This document shows positions 35,101-49,200 of a stretch of 64,000 nt of DNA, in pieces. The notes beneath the pieces were generated by a model that was not told the DNA's origin, did not search any database, and saw only the letters and a program-made list of their open reading frames with translations. The stretch lies in assembly GCA_950022655.1 (NCBI GenBank), contig OX465581.1, forward strand, positions 107,739,125 through 107,803,124, written 5' to 3'. A program made the position numbers and the translations under genes. Positions within the stretch are counted from its first letter, which is position 1; the number at the start of each line of letters is the position of its first letter. The stretch comes from Alentia gelatinosa. Lineage: Eukaryota; Annelida; Polychaeta; Phyllodocida; Polynoidae.

Positions 35101-38100
35101 TTTGAAATATACAAATGCGCGGGAAAACGCGGAGATGCGTAAATGAAAGTCAGAATGCGCCGAAAGACGCCACAATACGTAGAGAAGCGTAAATAAACGT
35201 TGATGAGCGTTGAGAAGCGTACTAAAATGTTATGCCCCAGTCACACTGGCGTAAATTTCGGCGTTTCTTCTACGTATTTAAATTGGTGAGGAGTACGTAT
35301 TAGCTACGGATTTGGAACGCATTTGTTTGCTTTCCTTCCTTTATCAGAAACCTTGGAAGTTCTGTTTCCAATTAACCTCTATTACACCATAATACAATGC
35401 TGCTCTACTGGAATACTAGATTTCATACAGAGGCGTAGGGAAGTTTGAACTTGACATGCACCACATTAATAAGATTAACATTCTTAGAGGCAATGTGGTC
35501 GGGAACCAGTATCAGCCTCCAAGCAGATGCCAAGATGTAATGTTAGGGATCACATCCCAGCATCCTTCACTTCAGGCATCGACCACGGACTCAAATATTC
35601 CACCCGCACACCCTACAAAAATATCCACTTACTCTACCTCAGCATTGTGAAGTCTTCTACTGTATGATAACTCGTATGATACACTGAATTAGAGTTCCTG
35701 TCATAGTTCATATGTAATGGGTATTTTGTGATCAAAATATCACCTGTTGTTTTTCCCTTACCAGATGTACAATGTATATGTATCTTCAGGCATACTCAGT
35801 GGAACTAGGTAGAAAGTAGAGAATTAGGTAAGAATAGTTCTCCATAGTGAGTCAATGGAGAATCCAGTGGTTACACGGTGTGTTTGATAATATGACTATA
35901 ATTGTCATATTGAAATATGTAAGACTTAAGTGAAGGTCTCAAAGCACATGTCATAAAAGGGGATATTGAAAGATAGAAACATGCTATCAATGAAAGCGGG
36001 TTATAACAAACGATTATATGAATTATTCTAATGACAAAATGTTATTGGAAATGACGTCGGTGTCTCATTGTAAACAATCTGAATTAATGAAGCCCGTCTT
36101 ACAAAAGAATTCCCGGTCTTGTTGTTCTTTTAGGTGTTGCTGGTACTGTTTTCGTTCCTGCGAAAGATCGCCTGGGACTACGGACGCCTGGCGCTCGTGA
36201 GTCGGACTGAGGCCAGGTAGGTTAACCCCTCTCTCACTCTGACCCGCGGAGCAGCTCCTCCCTAAACGCCGCGAGGCGCTCAGTATGGGGCGCCAACAGC
36301 GTTAAAATTTAGTCCAAACGCACAGATTCATTTTAAGCTTTGGACAGATATCATCAGAGTTCACACGGTTTATTATGTGGGTAAGACGATGCGTTAACCT
36401 CTCGGTCACAATATTATATTCAGAGGGTTTATTAGAAAAAATGGAAAGCTGACATAAGATGAAGATGTGTGCCATGTGCATGTACGAGTTTGACTGATAT
36501 AAGTTTGACCTTTGAGACCCATTATTTAAACTTTGCCTATGCATACAACTCACATAACATATTTGCTTGACACGCTTTCTTATTGATAGCTTCTGATATA
36601 ATTTCTTTCATGGTTTTCTGAAATTAAGCTCTTAGGAATTCAAAATTATCAAAGTTGGTTCAAATTCACAAAAAAAAAACAGACAAGCTGATTTGGGTGT
36701 AATAATTTATTTGGGGATTTTTTTAACATCGAGATGGGGGGGGGGGGGGTCAAGTGTATTTGCAACGTTTCGTCCTAATTCTGGTTTTTTTTGTGAATTC
36801 AAAATTAACCCCTTATAGTTTAGTAGGTGTTTCATGTCACATAGTACATCATAGGTACGGTCAGTGAGAGAATCACGTTGTCCAGAATTTTATGGAAGTC
36901 CTTTTTGATGTTCATTACATTGAAATTTCTGCATAATGACGGGTGTTGAGGAAGCGAAAATGACGCCAATGGTATATCAATTGATGCCGTGCCTGAAAAA
37001 ATCTTTCTTAGGTCTAACGTCTAATCTTCTTTGAACGATTATAATACTGATGTTAACTACATAGAGCACGGAACTGGAACAGAGACGGGTTGGTGCAATC
37101 CACAAAGCCCCAGCCAATACATCTCCGATTCACTATTCATGGAACCATAATGTTTTCGAATAAACCCAGCAGGCTAATGTGGATAATGCTGAGTGGTTTA
37201 TCATAGAGGACAGGTTTAGTGAACCCTTGCAGTTATTATGACGTTTGCACCCATCATGTTTGCTTCTCTGCGCTTCAGTCGGCGGTGCACCAGACCAGTG
37301 CCAAACATTGCACGTTTGCCAGACTTTTATTGTACCTGCTGGAAACTGCCTCACTGACTGTGTGGTGGAAACTCAAAAATCGCTCTCTGAGCTTACAGGA
37401 ATTTGTAGATACTTGGTTATTAGCAAGTACATTATAAACAAGTGCATATTTAATGTTACTTAGAAAAGGATATTTTACTGTATGGTGATGAAATCTATGG
37501 GAAAGATCTTGAAACTGCGTACGTTTCCACAATTCAATGAATCATATCGGCATCATTTTTTCAATGATAGTATTTTCATTTTCCTGACACTTCATATTAT
37601 TTAGTCGATCTTACACGATAATAGTCATATCGCACCTCTTCCCTCGTGAGACCAATGGTATATAAATGGTATATAAATGATATTGCCTACCACACGGACT
37701 CATACACTCCAAATCCGTGCCTACCATAAATATCAGGTTCTAGATATGATATAAGTTTGCTAACAAGTATTAAAGGGTAAAACCCATTAGAATAAACGAT
37801 GATATGATCCGATTTGTTTTTGTCGCAAGCTTTTATTTCCATGATATTTCTGTTACATCACCTCTATCATGGGCAGTGCTCAAAATTTAAGCGGATTTCC
37901 ATACACCTACTAACGTGTCTCGTGGTCTTGGACGATCCATAAAATGAATTCTATAAAGTATGCAAAGAAGGGCTCGCATAGAACAGGGTAATTTAAGGAC
38001 GTATGCAATTTTAACGAAATCTCATGAAGATGCAGAACAGTGTACCAACATAGTCCGTATTGGGTATTGATCCCTATCGATTTGTTTACTTCACGTGATA

Positions 38101-41100
38101 ACACTCTTGACCTGGAAACGAAGTCATGCACTGAACACATTTATGTTTGTATTTAATTTGGATATGCAGTCTTAAAGAAGACGGCGCCGTAGAACACAGA
38201 TTCTCACATATTTCTTTCACAATCAGGCATGTGGGAAGAAGTGTGACCTAGAGGTGTGCAACTCAAAGTCAACACCAATCAGTCCCTACCAATAACCTAG
38301 ATATTATAAGGCATGGTAGGTCTGGGCAGGAGGTGTGGACTATGAGGGTTTATATGTACGTCCGCCCGTCGGTGTAGATGCACATACTGACCCAGCCAGA
38401 TCAATATTTCGTGACATCGCCGACCATGCCAGCACCCGCTAATTACATCATACCCAAATAGGTGTAGTAGAGCCTAGGGACCAAATCGAGTATGATAATA
38501 GTGATGATCATAAAAGTTTGATATTTTCACATATATGGCTTTCTATAACATATTCAATTTTTGTTAAAATAAGCTGTTAACATTACAAAGACTCAAACTC
38601 TTGGCTAAGGTCAATATACATATAGATTGCATCCGTATTTAACTGAGAAATATGTCATCTCTTGATTCATTGCGACATCTTGCATTTGGGAGAATTAGAT
38701 CTGTCCAGAGTCCCTTTATCTGTTAATAGCTCAATTGATCCTATGGCATATCCTAAACAAATCAAAACATAAAACATCCACGCACAGTCATTAGGGGATA
38801 TCTTGTATTAAAAGCTTTTACTTAACCATGATATAGCCCCTCCTCCTAAACGAGAATTCTATGGTACTCTGCATAAGTTTATTTTAACACACTAACATTT
38901 TATCTAATAAGGGTGTAAGTGCCAGACGTTATTGTTGTATATACGGGTTTTTTTCTAGTTGACTACGCAGATGTAAAATATACTACTATAAATATACTCA
39001 GTTGCCTCCTTCTAATTGGAAATGGGTCTTTTGAGAGAAAATGAGCACCTCTATATTTAGCATCTCCTATAAATCTGTTCGTTCACCCATTTAGTGCTGA
39101 TATTGCTCCGCCGTTACGGGACAATTAAAAATAAATCACTCACAATAGTCGTGCACATGTCTATGGTAGTACTGAGCTTCTATTGAATGTCTTTCTCTTG
39201 GTGCATTGTAAAGAATATCAAATTCGAAACTACAGGTGAAAAGGGTCTCCACCCTAAGTATTCATGTTGTCATCTACCTAGTTGTGTTGTTTAAAACAGA
39301 CCGGCACACCGTGCTGTAAAAATATATTTCTAGATATTTATGTTCACAATGCACATATCATACGCGCGTGTGGTAATGTCTGTATGGATATATTCAGAGT
39401 ATACACATGTATTAATTTCGATTAATTTCCTCCTGTGAATATACCACATCTTCGCACATATAGGGATGGAATTGTCCGTGTTATTATAGCATCGCCATTA
39501 GGACGATTGATCGCACTGCAGATGAATTCTTGCTGTACCAATACATTACGCGTTCTGCATTGTCATAGCGCCTGACAGAATACAGTGCATGCCCACCGTC
39601 TGCGGGCAGTGATTGCACCTCGCGGTGATTGCACCTGCCATTAACGGTAGGATTTGTAGTAGGTGGGACTATTAGCTGAGCAGGGGAGGGGCGGGTAGGA
39701 GCGGATTCATGATGTTGGCAGGAGGTCCAATAAACCGGAAGGCATATTCTCGTAACACCTCCAATTGCAGCCTCCCATCTAGATGATTCGGCTGATTTTA
39801 GCTTAGACTCGACTGTCTGTCATCTATATCCATATCAAAATAGATCATGACCACTTATGAGTTATCGACATTCTGTGAAGGCAGTATGTGAAAGATGGCG
39901 CTATATTAGTCTCATATGTCAATCTACGGTCACACCACATCCGATGTCACATCAACCACAAGTCAATGGAACCTGGTTACTCTTGCATAACATTTTGGTA
40001 TTCTTCTTCAGGAGAGTAAATGTGTCATTTTGGCACTAAACAAAATAACGCAATGTTGTATTGGCTTTGGCTTGACCACAGAAAGATTCATGGTAGTGAT
40101 AGTAGTACATGACTCTGTGGCACAGTGCCTGGTACCTTGTGATCTAGTACTGGGCTACAGTGTTTGTCCAATACGAACATATTGTATAACTAATATAATC
40201 TAGGACTACTTGTATTTTAGCCTAGTTTAATCTTCTGGTGATGAGGCGTATTTTAACCGTTAACTTTTTTTTTAACTAATAGGATTTGTTGATCAAGAAA
40301 AGGCGAGTTAGGAAACAGTCGGGAGACTCATGCCTATCTAGAAGGCTGGGGTTAGTTTGTCATGTCTTAATCCCTGTAATTGGACAGGAAACACCTTATT
40401 CCACGACACCGTTTAAGAGTAAGAGATCCGGCATACAATATACCACAATGTTGAAGGCATACTTTATCTGGCGGGGAAACCCGTGTTTTGTATTATGCAT
40501 CCCGTAACCTTAGCCGCCATTTCCCATGCCGTCTTTTCTGATTTTTTTAAACTTAAATAATCCAGGTTTTCATGTGTGGAGCAAACCTAACGCTACGCGG
40601 AGATCAGTTAGTTTGTGTTTAATACTGCGATAGAGGATTGTCTCGGAAGTATATATGTGGAGCAGGGATGAGCACTAAAGTAACATTCTAATTTATACAT
40701 CTCTTCTTCTACTACACACAACCGGCCTGGTAGACATATCTGACGTTCAAGCTTGCATATAGAATAATTCTGTGAACCGTCTTTTTCAACACTGGAATTG
40801 ACAAATTCGAGACATCGCACCCAATACAATCCATTTGCAACTGACCGAAAGAATTCAGAACCATTGCATGTAGAATAGGATACACTACTTCAGCTTTCCG
40901 TTTTTATGACACCCAGTCAATAATCCCTATAAAATATTTAACATAGGAATTTGCCATACCAAAAACAAACGAAAATGAGGCGCTTTAGCTAATGTTGGTT
41001 ACCCCACCTCGTCAGTCGACTACCGAGATTCAGCCAAGTAGTGTCTCACTAGAAGACACACAAGCCACCAGTTTTATTCAGTCCGACAATTTTAGTTTTG

Positions 41101-44100
41101 ACTGTTTTCACTTTTCATCCCGATATCCTTCTTTCCTTCATTTTCTTTCCTTGGTAACTATCAGTTAATTCATAGTTGGTTCATCAAATCTTTCGGTACC
41201 TTTATCAAGTTATGTCTTAATATTGAATTCCTCGGTAAATTTGTGTAATTTTCTTTGTTGCAGTTATTCGGATTATGCATATTCGTATGTATCTATTGTA
41301 AGATGGTGATTTGTTACTTGCCTTTTACTCTGAGGGTTTCTTCATGTTTTCTTACTATGTTTTATATTCTCCTTGTGATTAAGTTACCCAATAATTTCTG
41401 TACGGGTAATACCTTAAACTATCACGTTAGATTTTGGCCAAATTCATTTATGCGTGGGATACACTTGTGTGAGAGGTTTGACCTAATTGGACAAAACTTC
41501 TGTGAATTGAATGAATTTCATAAACTTATTAGATATTTTTGTCTTCATTTTCATAAGGTCTTCAGAATTTGAAATTATTTAAACTGATGAATTCTCTTTA
41601 ACTTGAGATAAAATCTCACCACCGTTATCTTTCAACATTTAGTTATTGCGATTTTTAAAACTTTAGTGCACAATTCTTTCCAGACACCATCTGGTGCTAG
41701 TACCGTACCTTAGTGGCAGTTGAATACTGACAGTTTAGCTTTCAGTTTGGATTTCTAGAGAAATCACATACCGGTAATGATTGACATGTATTGTAAGGGT
41801 GGGCTGCGTAAAATGACGAACGTTAAGTCTCACGTTAAGTCTCACGGTACCTAGGTAAACGATTCCCTAACATCTATGGTCATCCCTTTTCCAGTTGATA
41901 CACATTTATTTCCATGTTTTGTAACTAGTCTTTTACTATTTGATTAATACAACTTTTTACAAAGCTATGGATTTACAGATACTGCAGAACATTGCCATCT
42001 ATTCTATCCTATATTATCTCTGACTGGCCCAGTATTTCCCCTCGATTGCTACAAATACATGACTTCCTCAAGACATAAATATAGATGCACGGCCGTGTGT
42101 ATATATTCATGACCGACGCAAGCAATTACTTGACGAAGATGCTTTCTTTGTGTAACCTAGCGTACATTGCACAGCTGTATTTTGAACTCATTAGTACTGC
42201 TTTGCAACATGTTTATGAACCTAAAGGTTTCAGAAAGGAAGCCAGGAATTGTTTGCATTAGCTTGAACTATTTATATCATATGCGATACCACTGTGACAT
42301 AATGTCAAATACATGTACATGTATATACAAAAGACATATTACATGTATATACAAAAAAACATATCTGAGACAAGGACAGAAGCAATTATAAAGTGTATTA
42401 TATGTGTACAGTTTGTGTCCGACACAATTAAAAAATCTTAAGATATTGTTACTCGTTGTGTGTTAAATTTAGATGACTAGGGAATGATCTTGCTGTGGGT
42501 TTAACTCCAGCATGTGCTGTGACTGTAAGTGTGTGTCACTTTATCTTGTAGATCGCTGCTGCCGGATGACTCCAGATACAATGTGTACGACGATTTTCTT
42601 GGTTTGAGTTTTACAAGTATTTCTGTTGTTTCTGTTTCTTCTAGTCTGTTTTGTACATATTTCTTTTGCTTCCTTCAAGTTCCTTTGAATCCAGCAGCTT
42701 TTCAGTGTCTTCCTTAATAACACTTAAAACCTCCACTACTCTACTACACAATTCAAAGCTCTTTTGGAATGGGTTTAGCGAATAACTATAGTAAGATTCT
42801 CACCAATTTATCTCACCCCGGTTTTTTTCTCCATAGGCTTAACGTTAGGAATTCGTACTCCACGGCCGTGAAAGTATTGTACCTAATACGCAATGGCTAA
42901 TTTGGCGAGTTATTCCAGCAATAAATGATGTTATACGGGGTGAGATAAAATCAGAAACCCACTCGATGGGAATAACTTGGTCTGTACTCCACCTCGTTTG
43001 ACCACTACGTAATTCACTCGGCTTCGCTTCGTGGATTACTCCGCAGTCAAACTCGGTGGAGTACGGACCAAGTTATTCTCATCTCGTGGGTTTCCTTCTA
43101 AAGACATAACGGAGTCTGCGTTTACACCATGTATAGTGAATAGTAGTGGATACTGATCCTGTCTCATTTGGCGTTCATGGGTCATTTCACTAGCTATCCA
43201 TAGTGCTAATCCACTTGTAGTCATTTGCTTTGGACCATGATGAATCACATTAGTCAGCATAGAGATACATGTCCCTTGTTGGACCTACATCGGTATAAAC
43301 GCACTCTTAATGTAATGTGGTAATGGAGGGCGGGTTTCAGTGTTCGTTTTGAGTGAAGGTTCCCCATCTTCTCAATGCACCGACTGAATTGCGAGCACTA
43401 TTCTACCCTCATCACTCCATTTAGAAACAACAATACAAAGAACCCTTCGATAATTAATTCTTCGGTTTCACGTTTCAGCATGTGACCCTACAACTGGTTC
43501 AATGGTCTCCATTTAAGTACTGCAAAAACCTCTCTTGAAATATCGTTGATATGCCGGCTTCGATTCATGTCTAATTGTTAACCCCAGTGACAAATGTTAT
43601 GTTCATTCTAGGATTAAGATACAAATTCATATCTACATTTAGTATTATTACCTCAGGTTACACGGAGTGAAAGTTTCTTAAATCGTATTTATTTTCATAC
43701 AAAACAAGACATCCATGTAGCTGCTGTGTTACGCCAACTCTATTGGTGTTGTTTGTGACCAAGCTTCAATGCGTTTTACATTTATATGCACCAATTTAAG
43801 TCACTGAGTTGCACTGCGCGTCATCTTGCAATACAAGAAAAGCGTTGGACCATTTTTTGTGCAATATGCGTAGCGAAACTGGATTTCTACCATTAACATG
43901 CACCTGAATACATCTGCACCGACATAGGAGAACCATCACCTGTATTTGTCCTGCTGTAGATATCACGTTACAATAAAGAAGGTTGCACGCGTTACTCCCA
44001 TCGATCACTTCAGCCAGACTTTTGGTTCAGACCCTTACACAATACACATGCAGTCGGAGATCTTGTAAACTTTTTTTAACACACAACGATTCTTACAAGT

Positions 44101-46167
44101 GTAAGATCTTCCACCAAGGGCTACAACAGGTGGGATTTCAGACAACAAGAGAAAGCCATTAACAATTATCTCGGCATGTGTTTAAAAAGACATAATAATA
44201 AAGGACTATGGTTGTCAAAATACAAGGTATTAGTTTACAGATACACAAAAAATATTACATAACATACCTTTATTTCTAAGATGGGTTAAACATTAAAACA
44301 ATATTTTACTTTATTTTGTGTTAAGACCTACGTACCATGGTATATAATTCTATTGATAACGATTACTCGGGCTCCACAGTTAGTCTACATGGTTATAATA
44401 GTTATATAACTATATTATCAATGTACCTTCTTATCCTGGATATTCCCGTTGGTAATGTAAAGTATGTGCGATGTTTTAGATGGACATCGCTCTTCTACGG
44501 CGACCACAATGTCAACGAGAACCGCGGGTCACAGGAGTCCTTGGACACACAGGTGCACCGCCAAGACAAGGTCAGTCTTACCTAGCCTGAGGTCTCTAAA
44601 GTATATACCTACATACAACTGGCCGAGGGGGAAATTTCTGCTGCGGAGTAGTGTTGTTTACGTATAGACAACGGGGAATGTGTAAATTATAACGGAATGT
44701 TGAAAAATATCAGACAATCTTACGTTCGGCTTCTATATATTTCATTGCTAGAGCAGTGGATGGAGGCACAAATAGGACTGCTTGAACTCTCAATATCGCC
44801 GTTATATGCATAGTGTACTTTGTATCTCAACCAATCAGTGTTCCTAATATGCATAGAACCATCCTCCTCGTTCAATAGAAATACAGTGTTATTGATACAC
44901 ATTGTCTGAATGGATCCTGTATTAGATAGCAATGGCTGGTTCATTACAGTGTATAGCTCAGTGTTATGTACTCCCCTCTGACTTAAAGCTCCAAAAAGCA
45001 TCTACTTTGCCATTATGTTCCACTGGTTAAAAAGGCTTGTATGTACGATATAGTTATATGTATTTCTGGTATTTACGCTGTAGTAGTGTTTTATGTTAAT
45101 ATTGATTGAAAAGTACATTCAGCTTAACCAGATGAATTCTTAGGAGTATTTAAAAAAAAAAAATTATCTCACAAAATCAATTCTGCCACTGAGGACAGAT
45201 CTTTCACAGGAGTATGATGAATGCAGAGCATACGGTTCTTTGATACATGCTCTCATTAGTTCGTCGCCACCTCCTACCTCTCGAAGCATTGTACACCGTA
45301 TCTGTCTATAACACACCCATTCAAAACACTGACAAATTTATATAACCACATATTTTTTCTTTAACTGCATTCCTATGTTTTACTCGTACAGCCAATTCTA
45401 CCAGACCACCAACAGGAAGTCAAAGACGAGGTATTCATGAATAGGAACATGGAATGTAGAATACGCCTATTGATAGAGAGATTCTATTACCCCAATTTCA
45501 CTCTTTCCTGGACGTGGGGTTCTTTGAGTTTTCAGCCCGAGAAACCTACAATCTGTTAACTTGTTATAAGGAGCGAGGCTTATTCCCTAAGAAGACTTTC
45601 ATTTCGTGACCGGCAGCATGGCTACATCTTATAGTTTCCTATCATTTTGAACCCATCCCGCATCTATAAAGTCTAGTACACTTTATGAAATATGTATGAC
45701 TATTAATGAGTAATGTATGTCGAACAGCTGTGAGATGGGGTCTCGTACAAACACAAATTGGGGTTAATACTTGTCATATGCTCTGAAAATGGATGTCTAT
45801 TCAGTTAAGGCCTATTTCACCACCGTGAATATGCATATGCAAAATTATTTCGATCATATAACTCCCTAAGATTGGCTTTTGACTATCTTCTGGTATGGTC
45901 TCTAACAGTCCTCTTTCTTGGTTAAGGTTCTCTTTTTATGCTTTTCCACATCAGGAAGTCAGGTTTTATTTCCTTGATTTAAGATAGAAATAAAGGGAAA
46001 CTATTTATTTCCAGCTCTTTAGTTTAACGTGCTATAACCATCAGGAGTGAGATACATCACATACTGAAAAATGCACTAATACATTACATCGCTACACTTA
46101 AGCTACACCAAAAGTACTAAGTACATGTATCCTCAGCCTTAGTAGTCCTCTGAACCCGATATACATG

Positions 46168-46264
<97 letters not shown>

Positions 46265-49200
46265 ACACTCTCTTGAAGTATATTAACATTTTAAGGCTAA
46301 CTCTAGTTCTTCCACACCAACAAAATATTCACTCATTATACATGTACATGTAGTTGTGAATATAGTTACCTCTACCACCATATCTGCTTGCCTATCATCT
46401 GATATTACGCATCTTCGTGGTAGACGCTATCGTTGGCAGCGTACGCCGCTCAGTCCCAATTGACCTCCTTTATTGGAAAGCTCCATTTTCGCCGGGGTAC
46501 CAGGCGTCGGGGTAGTGGCGTCGGTACACGCTTGAGACGTATAGTATTACACCCCTGGCGTCCATTCGCTAATTTTACCATTGTCGGTTCGTTAATCTCA
46601 TTAACATCACCTTTTACTCCTGCTGGGAAGAACTAATTGGTAATCGGCCATCCCTCCCCCAACCCCCACCCCGTAAATATTGTGTTTGAACATGGGATCA
46701 AGCTTAGTTATTATGATGCATATTCATCTGTAGTTTTACTTTTTTAGTAGTTTGATTAGAAAAGGGAATCCCCTAAAAACTAGCGTATCTGAGAACAGTC
46801 ATATTTAAGCACAATTCTTATCTATGAATATATATGCATGTTTATCAGCAAAAGGGAGTTCCTGATGATGTATTATCAATACCTTATATTTAAAGATGTA
46901 AGAATATTTTCTATCCAATAAAAGGTTTTTTTCTTTTAATTCTACTAGGGCTTCTGTTCGTGGATCCCCGCCTTCTTCAGGTTAAAGTAAGTGTGTCATA
47001 CAGTTTAAACTTCAATATCCTTCTCATACCATGTCTATGTGGTGTGGGAAGTAAAATAAGTCACTTTGGTAAATCGATAAATGTGTAGGGGTGAGATTTC
47101 TACCTAAATTCATTACATAGATCCCATCACCATCTTTGTGGTGTCAAAGAAGCTTGAGAAAGTCTGATAAGAACCTTTAATGGTTAACTGGACGTTAAGT
47201 CAAACCAACCAACCAAATTCCTGTATTCGATCCCAGGGAAATCAGATGTCTTTTAGTTGGACACTTTGTTCACGGAGGTAGCGAAGGATATTAATCCTAT
47301 TATTATGTTGTACATCATATTAAGCCTTCCTCATCTGGAAAAGAAAATTGATTTTGCAAACATTTCAAAAGAGCAAGTACCCATGTCTATTCACAAAGAG
47401 GATGTCTTTTTTACCTGAGTCTTTAGCGGGTCTAGTGATGCTAGTTTGATTCTTCTTTGGCGTTTGTAATGCGCTAGCATGTTTAACACGATGTTCGACC
47501 TCTGGGAGTTTTTGACGTGTTAGATTCTTTTCTGCCTTTCAGGGATGAGCATATCCTTCAGAAGTCCGGGCGAGATGCCGTACAGTACCTGAGCTTCCAG
47601 CGCTACCTCCTCGTCTACATGGCCACCGTTACCGTCTTCTCTATTGCCGTCGTCCTGCCCGTCAACTTCCAGGGCGACTTAGGTCAGTCTCAGCCTCCTT
47701 ATGCACACCTTTGCATTGTATTTTGGTAGTGAAGAATAAAAGGTCTAACGAAGTATCATATTCAACACCTAAAAATTATGAGGTGTACAGTAGAACACTG
47801 CTATGCGGGACACCTTCTGTACCGAGCAAAGTGCTCCGTGTCGCGGGGTCTCCCCCTTAGCTGGGATTTTCTGTATTTACATGTGTTTTACAGTTATTAA
47901 TACAATATACAACGACATTTTTATCAACTTAGACTTACGTACATTGTGCATTGGTAAAACACTGACAATATTGAATTTTTTTCTTTTAAACAGTTATTTA
48001 TACTGGGAACGTGCTCAGCCTTGCGGCTGGTTTCAATGCATGCCCAGATCTAAGATATAATCCATTCATCAAATACATATGATTTTACAATGCAGCATAT
48101 GTGTGCAACATATATACACAATTGCATATTTTAAAAAAGAAAACAAAGAAAAAAAGAGAAGAAAATGTCCATTAAACAGCGGCTTTAGGCAATTGTGAGG
48201 TAGTTTCTGGATTTTCATGATATAAGAAAACAACTTTTAACGGTACTTATCCTTTAACAGATTGATACAAAGTTTGACAGCCATCTTGGTAAACAGGTTT
48301 GATTATTAAGAGAAAGCTGAAAAAGAGGAAGAAAAAAAATTCCTCTGGAAAATATTTCCGCCAAATTATTGGAGATACACTCCCCCGAACGGGTAGAGAC
48401 AAATTTAACAGGAAGAAATATTGCCCATTATACAGAGAAAGCTTACCCGTTCTAAAGCAATGCAGTACTTTACACTAGAGAGTCAGGACCGATCGGTGAG
48501 CCTCGGCGTTGGAAGCACTGACCGCTTTGATCCCTGATCCTCTAATGGGGCAACTATTGACTAGTTCTGGAGTCACGCGACTGTGCGTCAGTTTGGTCCT
48601 TTGTAACAGCCCTGGAGCGAACAGATAAAAGCTGTAATAGTAAAATGACAGCGGATCCAACTGATTCGGCGCTCAATTTCAAAACCATCTGTAGGCGCTA
48701 CTGTCTGCCACTACTTCATCGGTTGCAATAGGACACCTTGGGCAATTAGCTTATCACCCATATCACTGATGTTTGGAAAAAAATACTGCCGCACTGGTAG
48801 TTCCGTTGCAACCATCCAGTCGGAAGAGCCCTGTTATCTGTCCTAGGTCCGAATGTAATGCAACTCCCAATACCCCTTCAGTACAGGTAACTATATCGGG
48901 TAATAACTTGTTTCATAAGATGGATTTCTTTTGGTCTTTTTATTAATATGTTATCCATAGTTATTTTTACAAAAACCGTTAAGGGATTCCTGCATATCTT
49001 TCATCAGGAAATCTAATTAAAGTTACATGATCAGTTGAGTGATTTTTTTCACAGAATTTGTAAATACCAAAGGTACATTTCGAAGGTCTTTTAAACTAGG
49101 AGCAAATGAAATGTTCATCATTGATAAATGAGCGTGCAAGTTTAAATGAATAAAGACTAAAAGGTTTGGGTTACATTCTGTCTATGGATCGTTCTCTGTA

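Noticed and set aside
46098..46353. Open frames reading Ile-Tyr repeats on both strands
   Set aside because: They are produced by the (AT)n microsatellite at 46174-46262.
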